Origin: Zasmidium citrigriseum
Lineage: Eukaryota > Ascomycota > Dothideomycetes > Mycosphaerellales > Mycosphaerellaceae
Reading direction: 5' to 3'
NCBI GenBank assembly: GCA_002786025.1
Contig: NHNW01000018.1
Span: forward strand, 558,001 to 622,000
DNA: 64,000 bases
Position 1 is the first letter of the stretch, and each line of letters begins with the position of its first letter. The notes beneath the pieces are model-generated. The model did no database searches and had not been told where the DNA came from. It saw only the letters and a list, made by a program, of their open reading frames with translations. Positions 11,165 through 22,113 of this stretch are shown here, piece by piece. A program made the position numbers and the translations under genes.

Positions 11165-11992
11165 GGAGGGACACACGATATGGGCGACGAATAAATCGGC
11201 AGAACGACATGGCTGAGTAAAGAGTGTGCCATACCTTTCGGGTCAAGTCAGACACGAAGCGCACTCAGGCTCTCGGCAGTGGCCAAGGAACAGGAGCTTT
11301 GAAGGAGAGTATCGCGGGAGTGCTCCAAAATCAGGGCAGGGACAGTGCTCACGCACTCGAAAGACGAGACTATTCGACTCCAATCTTGACACACATTATC
11401 GCTTGGGCAAGGCCTGAATGTGCTCGGGCCACAGAGTGCCTCCAGAGCAAGCCAACGCTGGGCGGCGGGCAGCACACTGCTGGGGAAGTACGACGAAAGT
11501 GGAGCGCAACATCGAGGTTTCGACACAGTGCATGGAGGTAGAGATCCAAGAACTTCCATTGACGGAAATCGAAATGCTTGTCGGGAACCTCCAACCATTC
11601 TTGAAGTCCTGGATGCCTTCACTACTCTCGTAATCTTCAAAGAACCACTGCCACTCGAAGCAGCTTCTACTACTTCGTCTACCATGGGAAACATCGGGCT
11701 TCTTCCTACTCGAAGGCATGATGCGAGTGTGAGGGTCGTTTTTCCCTCCCGTCGCCCTTTCTTTCCCGACGATACACCGCTGAGGATCCGTTGTTCGACG
11801 AAAAAGAGGGGCATGATAACATCTACGGATATACAAATACACGGATCCCGCGCGCGGCGCAAGGAGCCCAATTCATGACATGTCTAGCTACTGCTACAAT
11901 TCCATTAAATCGTCGTGAAATCCAATCCAGCATCGTAAGGTATCTTGAAGTAAGCCATTTTCCACACCTCAACGCCCGAAATGTCCTCCTTT
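11165..11992. other. intergenic region with a weak, broken minus-strand reading frame
   Basis: This lies between the convergent DUF2462 and rhodopsin-like genes. From 11719 down to about 11400 the minus strand reads a Trp-rich segment (FEWQWFFEDYESSEGIQ), then changes frame to a segment reading EVPDKHFDFRQWKFLDLYLH. The two halves look like one protein interrupted by a frameshift near 11590. No family is recognised, so it is not called as a gene. Confidence 0.3.
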
Positions 11993-13318
11993 TCAAAACC
12001 GCCTCCCCGGCTCCACCGGTTCACAAGACCTCATAATACTCGTCGTCTTATAAATCCCCGCGGGGCGATTCAAAGTCTCCTCGCTCTGACTTCGGAGCAC
12101 CTCAATATCCTCCCAACTGCCATCATCATTCGGATCCCGCGGATCCGTCATGGCCAAGGTATGCCTAGCCGTCTTGGACGTGGAGCCCTGATGCACATCA
12201 GAATCGCTCGTCCCGACGGCGGTCTTGACCGTAGAGAAAGTAGCAGTGCCAGTGCTATTGCTGAGATCTTTCCATTCGTCCATCTTGATATCGCGGGCTT
12301 CGTCGATGTCGCGTTGGCGACGGTAGCCGGCGGATCCGCTGATGACGGTGCGGTTTCCGCTGTTGTCTCTGCTCGAGCTGATGTAGGTCTTTGTGGTTTC
12401 GAGGATCTTCTTGAAGAGTGGGCGGAGCGTGGGGAGGGAGGCTGCCATGATTCCTACGCAGAGCTCGATCATGTTCCATACGTTGAAGTCGTTGTGCCAG
12501 AGGGGATCGGCTTCGTCGAAGAATTGGTGTTGTTTGATGGCTTTTACGATTCCGGCGGCGCAGGCGAAGTAGCCTAGGCTGAGAATGCATGCCAGAGTGA
12601 TCTTGGTTCGTCGGTTGACTTGGAGCTTGACGATGATCGGGATAGGAAGGATTGCGAAAAGGAAGTCGGTCGCACAGTTGACCGAGCTGTTGTATAGCCC
12701 GATTGCGGTGAATGTGTCGTTCGAGAAGCAGTTCGTGCTCGGCTTCGCTCGTAGTTCAAAGTCCCATGATGCCGCAATTGGTATGCAATTGAAGATCAAG
12801 GTGCCCAAACAGGATAGGCAAAAACATATCAGGAAGACTGCTTCTCTATCAGCTTGTCTTTGTAGTCACAAGAGCGTGGGTATCTTACCAATAGCTCCCC
12901 ACAGAAATCGTTTCCAGTTCTTTCCCGGTGGTACCAAGCGCATCAGAAAAAGCGCTATTGAAATCTTGACCATGACCACTCCTATCATCACCCAGAGCGA
13001 ATGGTAGTATTGCCACTTTGCAAACATCTCGTAGTCGTCCTTCGGTATACACTGAATGTGCTTTCCGACCGCATATTTCGTCTCATACACGAAGCAGATG
13101 AATGTAGCCATTGCCATGATCAATGCTCCCAGCATCACCCAATCATCTGCCCCTATCGATTTGATCATAACGCCCCTGACAGACATTCGAAGTCCCATAA
13201 TAACGATGGCGGCTGTGAAAAAGAAGCCAGTGACCCCAAGGATTTCGTCTTTGTTGTTTTCCTGGCAGTAGGCGTTGTCCGGCGGGGGCGCCATTTGTTG
13301 TCGTGGGAGTACTGGCAT
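11993..13318 (-). CDS. rhodopsin-domain (Pth11/SAT4-like) 7TM membrane protein
   Basis: Two-exon gene (13318-12889 and 12837-11993) encoding 424 residues. The first half has about seven hydrophobic segments (for example GVTGFFFTAAIVIMGLRM, then DDWVMLGALIMAMATFICF) in the pattern of the fungal rhodopsin domain (Pfam Fung_rhodopsin). The second half is a long polar cytoplasmic tail rich in Ser, Thr and Asp. This large fungal family includes Pth11-like putative receptors and proteins found in biosynthetic clusters; the role of this member is unknown. The intron falls in phase 1, and the downstream exon restores a transmembrane segment (VFLICFCLSCLGTLIF), which supports the junction. Confidence 0.82.
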
Positions 13319-15158
13319 CTTGGTGGAAGAGTGTCAGGACCTGCAGTATTCTGGCGCTGAACGCAGAGGCTTCGCCGGTGAAGTCCACTGTCATCGCAGA
13401 GAGTGTAGGGAGGTGAGTCGAGACGGAGGACGATGGATGCGCTCGATCTCGCTCAGGCTTCGTTTTGGAGTACCTCTGGGAGGTTTAAAGCCATTGCTGG
13501 CCAGGCGTCCCTGTTTCGAGTTCCTGGATCACTTCCGGTGCTTCCAGCCTCCCAAATACGGTATCTATTGTCGCTGTCATCAATACACTCGTATGTTGAA
13601 CGAGATCAGAGGCAAGCAACTCAGCAAAACACAATCATAGCAAAACGACACTAAGCTCTGCGTCGCTTGTTGGCAACGCGTTGGTGCATCCTATGCGGAT
13701 TAGAGAATCTGCCGGCAGCCTTCGACTTCAGTAATGGCAACAGGGTTCTTGATGTGGAGAGCAGCTTCTCGTGCAATCACAAACCCGGCAGCACAACAAA
13801 CCCTGCGCGGCATTTGCAGCTGGTTTCAGAACGGAAGCGGGAGTCTCAATCATGCCGGTAAGAGAGCAAGGTAAGGCACCGCAAGACCTCAGTTGTCCCC
13901 GTGCTGAATGGGGAAAAGACGTGGAGAATCGCGCGGCTGCAAGCCGTTCGTGATTAGGCTTTCTGCCTTTATGCTGTTGAGCGGTCGCTTTCGGAGGGAA
14001 GGAGAACATTGAGTCTGACTCGGCATCGAACATTCTCTTGGCAGAAACAGTTCTTTCCAGCCAAAGCCTTCGTCGCTGGAAGGGCCTGCGGACTGCTGGA
14101 CTTTGTCAATGGGCGCAATGACGGCCCCAAGGTGCTCAGTTAAGTTGACATCAAGACCAAAGGGAACAGGCTATTCGAAGTGCATGTTGAAGTGACGGAA
14201 CTTCGCGGGTCTTCTTGAATTGGATTGACTTCGAGGAGACCAGGATTAACCGTGTCGTGATGCTGGCGCCAGCAGGGGACGCCAGCAATTACAGCAGGTC
14301 GAGATCATGGCCATCGCGTGTCGTGCAGATTTCAACTTGATGGCAGTAAGAGTGCATCGCCCTTGCAGCTGGCATTTGTCGCCTTTCGAGATCAAGATAG
14401 CAAGATGTGAGAGCAATGGTGAAGGCGCAGAGCGTGAGGTTGGAACAAGGTAGAGGGCCCAAGCGTCAGCAGGCCAAAATGGGAAAGGCGTTCGAGCCTG
14501 AGGCAACAGCGGCTCGACTCAGAGCCCTCCCGCCACTTCTACTTCGTTTCGCCATCTCCATTACGAGCTTTCGGGGTATTCTTTTCTGGAAACCAGGGCC
14601 TGAAAATGTCGGTCTCGGGCTCTGAATCGCTGACGGTCACGCCTCGCGCTACATCTCCTACGCCACACAGGCCTCTTTTGATTTGGAATGACCATGAGGT
14701 TCTTCCGGACTCCCTGCCAGAGAGGCACCGAAAGTATATCTTCCGGCAGTATCCTCGGGCTCGCTCTCGGAATAGCCACTCTTCCCTGGAAGCACGCGAA
14801 GAGCCCTAATCTACCCCCGTAACAGCCACGATGATGTTGGGTCTTGTTTTATCTTCGAACCCGGGGTTCGAATGGCTTCTTGAAACAACAACCAGATTGT
14901 CTTCACACTGCCGAGGGAACGAAGATGCTATACCTCACCAGAAAAGACCTGGCTCGCTTATTGGAGCCGCTGGGCATGACAGAGTAGCCACGCGGTAGTG
15001 CTGGGATGGTCTCTGTTCGAGGCCAGATCTGCGCTAAGTTACATTAACACCACACTGCCCACTTCGCCCGCACGAGTTGTTTTCTTGGAACTTCTGTTTT
15101 GTTTTTGCTTCGTCGCATCCCCAAACTCCACGTGTTTTGCTGCTTCAGGTCGCCTAGG
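13319..15158. other. intergenic region, 1.8 kb
   Basis: The region separates two divergent genes, so it carries both promoters. Short reading frames are present but none shows a domain. A perfect 9+9 base inverted repeat around one central base (TTCGAACCC/GGGTTCGAA) lies at 14854-14872. No gene is supported. Confidence 0.4.
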
Positions 15159-16433
15159 ATGCGTATCATAGAGGCGATTGTGTCCCTACTGACGGGCTCG
15201 TCGACATTTGTACCGGCGTCGACGGCTGGGACTGATGCGCTCGCCGCCCAGGCATTGCGAACGTTGAAGCGATACGAAGGGACCCGTCCACAAGGCTATG
15301 GCAACTCACAATCTGGCTGTACCCTCAAGAATGCCTACGTCCGGAGAGAGTGGGAGACGTTCACTTCCGCCGAAAAACATGCCTACATCGACGCCGTGCT
15401 ATGCTTAATGAACAAGCCCTCGATAAGTGGCGATCTCGCACCAGGCGCTCGGAGTAGATATGACGACTTTTTGGCAACTCACATCAATCAGACATCATCA
15501 ATACACGGCACAGTGAGCGAATTCAGCCCAATGAGTTTACTCGCAGCATTAACATTTGTCGCAGGGGAACTTTCTATCCTGGCATCGGTATTTCACTTTC
15601 ACATACGAACAGGCTCTGAGGAACGAATGCGGATACCAAGGCTACCAACCATACCTGAACTGGCCCAAGTATGCCCTGGATCTGTACAACGCACCGGTGT
15701 TCGACGGCAGCGACTGTTCCATGAGCGGCAACGGAGAGTACGACCCAAGCAATAATGGCACCAACATCCCTAGTAACCAAATGCCGTTCATTGTGCTTCC
15801 CCCAGGACGAGGCGGGGGCTGCGTCAAGACGGGTCCGTTCAAAGATCTGGAAGTCCGACTGGGTCCCGTTGCGCCCGCACTCAATGACGTTCCCAAGAAC
15901 CCCCGGAAAGACGGCCTGGGCTATAATCCTCGATGTCTCCGGCGAGACATCTCCGCCTACGCCGCAAGCCACTGGAATACCGATCAAAATGTAACGGACC
16001 TGATCCAGCAGAGCAAAGACATCGACACCTTCCAGACCACCATGCAAGGCGATTTCGCCAAAGGCTTTCTGGGAGTCCATACTGGTGGGCACTTTTTCGT
16101 AGGCGGTGATCCAGGTGGTGACTTATTCGCCAGTCCAGCGTAAGTCAAACCACATTTCATTCAATCGCAGACGTAACAAAGCTAAGCCATCACAGCGACC
16201 CATACTTTTTCCTCCAACATGCCCAGATCGACCGTTGCTGGTGGATCTGGCAAAACATCGATCCCTGGCATCGTCTCGAAGTCATAGCCGGTACTCATAC
16301 GGTCAACAACTCCCCGCCGAGCGCCAACGCCACTCTGGACGACATAATCGAACTTGGCGTCAACGCCCCCGGCATCAAGATCCGCGAGGCCGTGAGCACC
16401 CTCGACGGTCCCTTCTGCTACGTTTACGAGTAA
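15159..16433 (+). CDS. tyrosinase (type-3 copper monooxygenase), short secreted form
   Basis: Three exons (15159-15512, 15565-16139, 16196-16433) encode 388 residues. Tyrosinases hydroxylate monophenols and oxidise diphenols to quinones and are often linked to melanin or phenol metabolism. The copper A histidines are about H108, H116 and H125, the last two in HGTGNFLSWHRYF, a motif split by the first intron. Copper B histidines are about H290 and H294 (GVHTGGHF) and H318 in DPYFFLQHAQIDR, which fits the known copper B signature exactly. The N-terminus (MRIIEAIVSLLTGSS) is a plausible though weak signal peptide. Cys-rich spacing and length match the small secreted fungal tyrosinases, not the 550-620-residue intracellular ones with a C-terminal activation domain. 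Confidence 0.9.
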
Positions 16434-16798
16434 TGGCGATGGCCAGATAGCCAGAGTAGTGTTTCTGTACACAGTCAGTCATATGACCCAGACAGTCGCT
16501 GAATGAATGAACAAGATCAATGTCTTTGAAAAAGTCTTTCATAGTTCGCAGCCGTTTCAGTGGTATATCGACGTTAAATGGTAGGTGGTATCTCTTGCAA
16601 AACAGCAAAATGACTAGTGAGCGCCGTCCGATATTTGAAACCCCGGGTGTTGAGATCTCCCACTCAACTACATTCCTCAATCATCTCTCGGATCTTAGAG
16701 GCCTCAGTATCCTACATCCATCCCTTCGCTCAACGCCACGCTGATATGACAACGACATTTGCAAAACACAGATCTCTTCGCTTCCTTATATTCATCCA
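16434..16798. other. short intergenic region between convergent genes
   Basis: 3' flanks of the tyrosinase gene and the F-box/LRR gene. No coding signal is seen. Confidence 0.5.
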
Positions 16799-19756
16799 TC
16801 ATCGATTCCCAGTCCTCCAAGAGCCATCGGCGACGATATCGAATTTGATATTTCGCCCGGTGCCTGGTCCATTGACGCGCTGCATGCCGCCTCTCTCGAG
16901 CCAGGGTCGAAGGTTCTTGCACTGGCTGACGTCGAAGGACTCCAGATATCTGCATCCTTCGACCACACTTTCCACGCCGGTTCCCGTGACTCTCACGCAG
17001 CCTCTGACACTCAGATGTCGCAGTTCGAGAAGGTGAAGTCCAATGCAGCGTAGGCTGTTATCACTCACGGCTGAGCCGCAGAAGGCCATATCGAGTTTCC
17101 TGAGACCGGGCAGTCCAAGGCTCAGCACCTCTGTTGCAGTGTCTGACAGTGCACAGCAAAAAGACAGATCCAACTCCTTGAGTCCTCTGCAGCCGCCAAC
17201 AACGCCAACGATGGCCTGGTCACTGAGATAGGTGCAGTCTGCCAGGACGAGCTTTCGAAGGTTGCGGAAGTCGTAGACGCCCCACGAGTGGAAGCCAGCG
17301 TCCGAAATGCTCGTACATCTTGTGAGGTCGAGACTTTCGATTCGGTCTGCTGCGTGAACTGCAATGTGAGCCATGCTACGGTCTTGAACGTGCTTGCAGT
17401 ATGACAGGGTCAGGCGCTTCAGCTTGGGTGCTCCAATGACTGTCCCTGGAGGTGGAAGTGATTGGTGCTCGTGCCCAGCCATAGACGTTGCTGAACCTTT
17501 CTTCCCATGTGATCGTTTGCCGTTCAGTGGATACGGCGGCGGTGGAGGTTGCGTTCCAGGCTTCGTCTCTGGAACCACCCACCCCACAACTCGTGCCAGC
17601 AATGCATCGCCGACCTTTCTGCAGTTGCTCAGGTCAATTTCTTCAAGGCCTTTGGCTCGGTCTACCAGCGCCAGTACGGCTCCAGCGGTAACGTCCCACA
17701 CCGATTTCATCTTCCACACTCTAGCGACATCACCACACGCTTCAGTCAGCGCTCGGAACCCCTCATCAGTCAGATGGAAGCAGTTCGACAAATCGATGTT
17801 TCTGGGTCGGCTGCCAGCCATTGGCACGATGATGTCTCGCAGTACCTCATCGGTGACGTACTTGTTGTACATAGCGAGGTTGAGATCTACCATGAGATCC
17901 TCGTGTGTTGATATCAGATGATGCCAATGCATGCTGACTTGTCGACAGCGCATCAACTGGAGTAGGTCAAGATTCTTGAGGATTTCTACCAAGACCTTGT
18001 CAGGCAGCTTGCCTTTTCCGAAATTCGAAGGACGTCTGTCGAGACTCGGCCGTCTAGTCGCAACAGGACTGAGTCGCAAGGGAGAGCTTGGCGATGCTGA
18101 TGCAGGAGAAGAGTTTGGAGACATCTTGTGTGCCAATGGCTTGAGTGGCGATGACGGCAGAATACGAACCAGCGGTGGACTGGGAGTTCTGTTCTCGACC
18201 GAATTGTCCGGTGAAGGCACAGGTGGTGCGAGTGACGACCGTCGAGATTTCGCTCGCATATTGTCTAGATTCTCATTGAAGAATGGATCGGGATCGATGG
18301 GCTCCATCTGTGATGCTGCAGCTGAATGGCCAGCCTCGTCCAGAGAGAGCGGTTCTTCAAATTTGACCTGCGGCAGGTCCTTTCTCCAATCGTCGTCGGT
18401 TTCGTCAGTAGACTCTGGATCCTCGCCGGGATCAGGAGCAGTGTGGTTACTACCACCCACAGGACCTCCTGCATCAGTCATGACAACATCGTCATCCTTT
18501 CGTGCTGCCTTCAGTCGTCTTCTTGCTTCATTCTCGACTTGCTGTCGAAGATCAGGCCCGCATCGTCGCCAAAGCTCATCCAAAACTTCGCCGTTAATGA
18601 GAAGACACTCGACTGAGTTGACGCTGCGTACGGTGGCCGTTCGCCTCGGTGCAAGACTCAGACTTGTCACCTCACCAAAGTACTGACCAGCTGTAAGTCG
18701 CGCACGTATTCGATGCTCAGGCTGCTGAGAGTGACCGTTCGTTTCGGCAGACGTATTCGCTTGCGCTGAAGTCCGCCTTGTTCCAGGAACTTCTGTGACC
18801 ACCTCAACGTTGCCCTTGATGATGAAGTATACCTCCCGTCCACTGCTTCCTTGTCGAACGATTTCAGTAAAAGGTGGGTAGGACACCGGCTGTGCGTTCA
18901 CTCCGAGATAGTGGAGAATATCCGCAGGTAGCTCAGAAAACAGTGGTAGCTCTTTCAGTAGCTGCCGAACGGTCAGAAGCGAGGAGCCGAGCGCACTTGA
19001 AGCGGCCACCTCTGCGATGCCCGGAGAGGGTGATTTGCGCTTCTTGTTGCTCGTCACTTCTCCATCCTCAAGTGAGCCAGCTTCGCCCATCTCAACGTCG
19101 CCGGCCATCCAATCACGTGATCGTTTTCTGGGTGCCGCCGGTGGTCGCATGCTGCCTTCTTGGACCGTATGTTGACTTGTTCCCCTTTCTTTCTTCTTGC
19201 GTTCCAAGATGGCCAGTCTCTCGAGCGCCTCGTCTCTTATCGCTTGTTCTACATCTGGATAAGAAGGCAGCTCTTTCTGTAAATCCTCCTTGTTCAGGCG
19301 CACAACAAGACTTCGGATGCTGGCCACGATACTGGCCGTCCGTGGCATATCCATGAGAATTCCAATCTCGCCAAAGAACGAGCCCGGTTTGAGCTCGGCG
19401 TATGTGCTTTCTCCATCTCTGCTCGTGACGCGCACCGAGCCACGCACGACCCAGTACATAGCCTTTGCATCCTCGCCTTCTCTGATGATTTCTTGTGACG
19501 GTTGGTATATGTTTGGACGCAGACTCCTCCCGATGGAGAGTAAGAACGTTTCAGGTGCGTTCGCGAAGAGAGGAAAGGCTTTGAGTCGATCGAGCAGTTC
19601 GAGAGGAAGGCCGGTGTCGAGCGACGAACCTAACGGCGAAGACTTGACGGGCCTCGAAGGGTTCAGATCGGAATCATAGCTCTGAATCAGGCTGAGAGCA
19701 TCTGGAGGGCTGCCAGATCGCGCCGACTGCGATCCACGAAGCGGATGCCGGCGCAT
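16799..19756 (-). CDS. cyclic-nucleotide-binding, F-box and LRR protein
   Basis: Single-exon gene of 985 residues with an unusual domain order. The first cyclic-nucleotide-binding fold covers about residues 60-165 (IIREGEDAKAMYWVVRGSV, then GSFFGEIGILMDMPRTASI). A second covers about 265-400 (IVRQGSSGREVYFIIKGNV, then GQYFGEVTSLSLAPRRTATV). The phosphate-binding Gly-Glu and Arg of the cassette are visible in both. A polar, Ser/Pro-rich linker follows, then an F-box near 583-625 (LPDKVLVEILKNLDLLQLM) and AMN1/FBXL-type leucine-rich repeats to the end (for example RITLSYCKH-like and ELDLSFCCALSDTA). The F-box suggests an SCF ubiquitin-ligase substrate receptor, and the CNB pair suggests regulation by a nucleotide or another ligand. 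Conserved in filamentous ascomycetes as far as I know, but its target is unknown to me. Confidence 0.88.
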   Translation of the reverse strand: MRRHPLRGSQSARSGSPPDALSLIQSYDSDLNPSRPVKSSPLGSSLDTGLPLELLDRLKAFPLFANAPETFLLSIGRSLRPNIYQPSQEIIREGEDAKAMYWVVRGSVRVTSRDGESTYAELKPGSFFGEIGILMDMPRTASIVASIRSLVVRLNKEDLQKELPSYPDVEQAIRDEALERLAILERKKKERGTSQHTVQEGSMRPPAAPRKRSRDWMAGDVEMGEAGSLEDGEVTSNKKRKSPSPGIAEVAASSALGSSLLTVRQLLKELPLFSELPADILHYLGVNAQPVSYPPFTEIVRQGSSGREVYFIIKGNVEVVTEVPGTRRTSAQANTSAETNGHSQQPEHRIRARLTAGQYFGEVTSLSLAPRRTATVRSVNSVECLLINGEVLDELWRRCGPDLRQQVENEARRRLKAARKDDDVVMTDAGGPVGGSNHTAPDPGEDPESTDETDDDWRKDLPQVKFEEPLSLDEAGHSAAASQMEPIDPDPFFNENLDNMRAKSRRSSLAPPVPSPDNSVENRTPSPPLVRILPSSPLKPLAHKMSPNSSPASASPSSPLRLSPVATRRPSLDRRPSNFGKGKLPDKVLVEILKNLDLLQLMRCRQVSMHWHHLISTHEDLMVDLNLAMYNKYVTDEVLRDIIVPMAGSRPRNIDLSNCFHLTDEGFRALTEACGDVARVWKMKSVWDVTAGAVLALVDRAKGLEEIDLSNCRKVGDALLARVVGWVVPETKPGTQPPPPPYPLNGKRSHGKKGSATSMAGHEHQSLPPPGTVIGAPKLKRLTLSYCKHVQDRSMAHIAVHAADRIESLDLTRCTSISDAGFHSWGVYDFRNLRKLVLADCTYLSDQAIVGVVGGCRGLKELDLSFCCALSDTATEVLSLGLPGLRKLDMAFCGSAVSDNSLRCIGLHLLELRHLSVRGCVRVTGTGVESVVEGCRYLESFDVSQCKNLRPWLERGGMQRVNGPGTGRNIKFDIVADGSWRTGNR

Positions 19757-20867
19757 CCTGTTGCGGTCTCAATCTCGCGATTGATTGACGACGGTGGAAC
19801 GGCGTGTAATCGATCATGAGACCGTACAACTGTTTTGAGATACGTTGTTCTTTCCAAGTGTAGGCGGTGAGGTCTTCCAGCACATCCAACGGCAAGGTAC
19901 TTCTTCTGCAGCCAACCGGCGCTGCAATGCCTAGCGATATAGACCCGATCCCATTGGCGTCGTGTAGTAATTGGTCGTTGTACAATGCTGCGATACGATC
20001 GTTGCGAAGACTCGTCAGAGGTGAGCGCGTAGGAAGGTACCACGGGCCGGGCAGAGCAACAGCAATTTCAACAAAGCGTGATATCCGAGTGGTAGCGTCT
20101 TTTGGAGGGATGATTCGGTCACTGCTTATGCAAGGAACGACGACAAGGGTGTAGATCGATGGGGGTATCCAGACAAGCTCGCATTCCACGGTCAAGCCAC
20201 AACCAAAGCAAAAGGAGAGGCACTATGGTAATGGGGGTGTGCAAAGAGAGCGGCGACAACGATGTCCAAGCAACCTCACCTCACGCGGCGGTCGGCGGGC
20301 AGCAGAGGATGATGAGCGCGGCGGGTGTGGCCCCACAACAGCATCGGAGCTCGAGCATTTTGCTGGCTCCCACCTCGACGGCAGGATGTTCCCGCCCTTC
20401 TAACCCCCTTCTAGAAGGGCAGGGATAATGTCGCGGGTGTGTTACTCATCCAGCGCTAAAGGCGCCTCATTTTGTTGACGTGCAGCTGGCTAGAGGGTCT
20501 TCTCTTTTTTCTTTTCGCCATTCCAACCCATTCATCACCTCAAGACGATATTATACCAATTACAAGACCATCGGGATAGCAGTCTCAACGCAAATCCCAC
20601 GCGCGCTAAGAGACTACACCCCCTGAGCGGTTCGCGTCGGCGATCAAGCAGACTAGCACGAGCACGAGGTACGTCAGAAGATGAGGGTTCTATTTCGGCT
20701 TCAACCCACGCATAATCCTATCTCCTAGCATGACTCGATGTTCTGGTCTTTTCTGAACGCATGGCATCCACGATACGCTTCAGTCAAGACTGGTTGAGCA
20801 GATCTCGACATTCCCATTCCGACGGCAAGAAGTCTAGACTCCGAATTCTTCCAACCCCGGCAGCTTC
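19757..20867. other. intergenic region, 1.1 kb
   Basis: 5' flank of the F-box/LRR gene and 3' flank of the gene fragment at 20868. Short reading frames on both strands are without recognisable features. Confidence 0.4.
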
Positions 20868-21068
20868 TCACGCGGGATCGTAGAACATGACAATCTTCTG
20901 GATCTTGAAGACCGCATCGCCCACAGGCGGGACGGCCGTGAAGTAGGGATCTCCATTGCTATTTCGTGTCAGCTGGAGCCAGGACACGGGATTCGGCATG
21001 CCGTTCGACTCACATTCAGTTGTTCCAGAGTCACAGTGTACGGACTTACCTTCCCTCTTCCGCTCAAC
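20868..21068 (-). pseudogene. 3'-terminal exon or remnant of an unrecognised protein gene
   Basis: Reading the minus strand from an acceptor-like CTTCTAG at 21069-21075, an open frame of 66 codons runs to a stop at 20868. The protein text is coherent: VERKREGKSVHCDSG, then MPNPVSWLQLTRNSNG, then DPYFTAVPPVGDAVF and the end IVMFYDPA. Its composition is that of a folded, possibly secreted, domain. No upstream exon with a start codon could be joined with confidence. The sequence just upstream (21056-21201) is one half of a diverged direct repeat, and the second half (21505-21650) carries the same acceptor-like site followed by an early stop. It may be the last exon of a gene with hard-to-see exons or a decayed gene. 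I do not recognise the family. Confidence 0.35.
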
Positions 21069-21201
21069 CTAGAAGATTTGCTCTCTCGAGAAAAGAAATT
21101 GATACCAAGCCCTTTAAGGGCGTGTAACATCCTTAAGCCTCCGCGACAAAGTTGGATATTGCTGAGGACCATCCTCCGCTTTGACCGGAACACTGAGGGT
21201 A
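21056..21201. repeat. diverged direct repeat, copy 1
   Basis: About 146 bases, related to 21505-21650. Both begin with CTTCCGCTCAA and end with TTGACCGGA followed by CNCYGAGGGT; the middle is diverged. The offset between copies is 449 bases. Confidence 0.6.
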
Positions 21202-21504
21202 TATCGATGGCGCAGAGTGGCACCCAAATCGCTGCCTATCTCAACTGAACGTGGATATCGACCTCCCAAATGAAGCCAAGTTGCTGAAGCTACGACCTTC
21301 TGATGCCATCATGTCGTCGATCGTCTGGCCAAGCGGACAGCCTTCCCAAGTGGACAGGTTTGCTCGAATGTATCCAGTAGCGAACGGCGTTCAAGCCCTT
21401 TGAGTGGAGATCACGACACCACCTGTGGAGATGTACGAGATCAAGCGAGTCGAAGCGATCCTTAGCGGGGATTGGCATCAGCCGCAATGAAGTCCTACCC
21501 TACT

Positions 21505-21650
21505 TCTTCCGCTCAAACTGGAAGATCATCTCTCTCCACGAGAGCACTCGACTCTAAGCCATCAGAGGGCTGGTCACAATCTTAGCCCTTGTCGAGAAGG
21601 TTGGGGACTGTTAGAGCCATCTTCCTCTTTGACCGGAGCACCGAGGGTAG
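21505..21650. repeat. diverged direct repeat, copy 2
   Basis: Second copy of the repeat at 21056-21201, same orientation and same length. It keeps the acceptor-like site (CTTCCAG on the minus strand) but the frame after it stops within six codons. This suggests a tandem duplication of part of a gene followed by decay. Confidence 0.6.
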
Positions 21651-22113
21651 CAATGAGATGCCGCTCGGTCTTGTGGGACGTGTTCGGCGTAGGCATGCCG
21701 AAGTTTGCCGGTACTGAGATGGTAGGGCAGTTGATCTTTAGAAATAATAGGTAAGTCCAATCTCGTGACTGTCAAATCTGGTTAGCGCAAAGCGGTTGGT
21801 GAATGAGTCGAATTGGGCCCAAGTGGATTTGGAATGGTCTGTTTCGAAATCGATTGGTCGACACATTCAAATCAGAATCTCCAAATGAGAGGGCGAATGT
21901 TCCTAGAAAGGCGCAAGAGGCGAAGCTGGTGACTCAACAGGTCGTTCTGCCCTTTTCAGGTGCTGCGCCACACCCTCGTTCTTGCGACTCGAAGCCACTA
22001 ATATTTACATTCATCTGCGTCGGCATTCTGCTTTTCGACACTTCAAATCGCCGACACGCGCAAAGCGCGACCCGACCTACCTTTCAGTATCCCATTGAGC
22101 CGCTAAGCATATC
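21651..22113. other. upstream region of the MJ1316-domain gene
   Basis: Probable promoter of the gene starting at 22114. A plus-strand reading frame from 21803 overlaps the gene start in another frame and has no coding character. Nothing else is seen. Confidence 0.4.

Noticed and set aside
20973..21013. A 41-base intron (GTGAGT...CTCCAG) in the gene fragment
   Set aside because: Reading straight through in the neighbouring frame gives a continuous, more coherent protein, and 41 bases would be very short for this genome.
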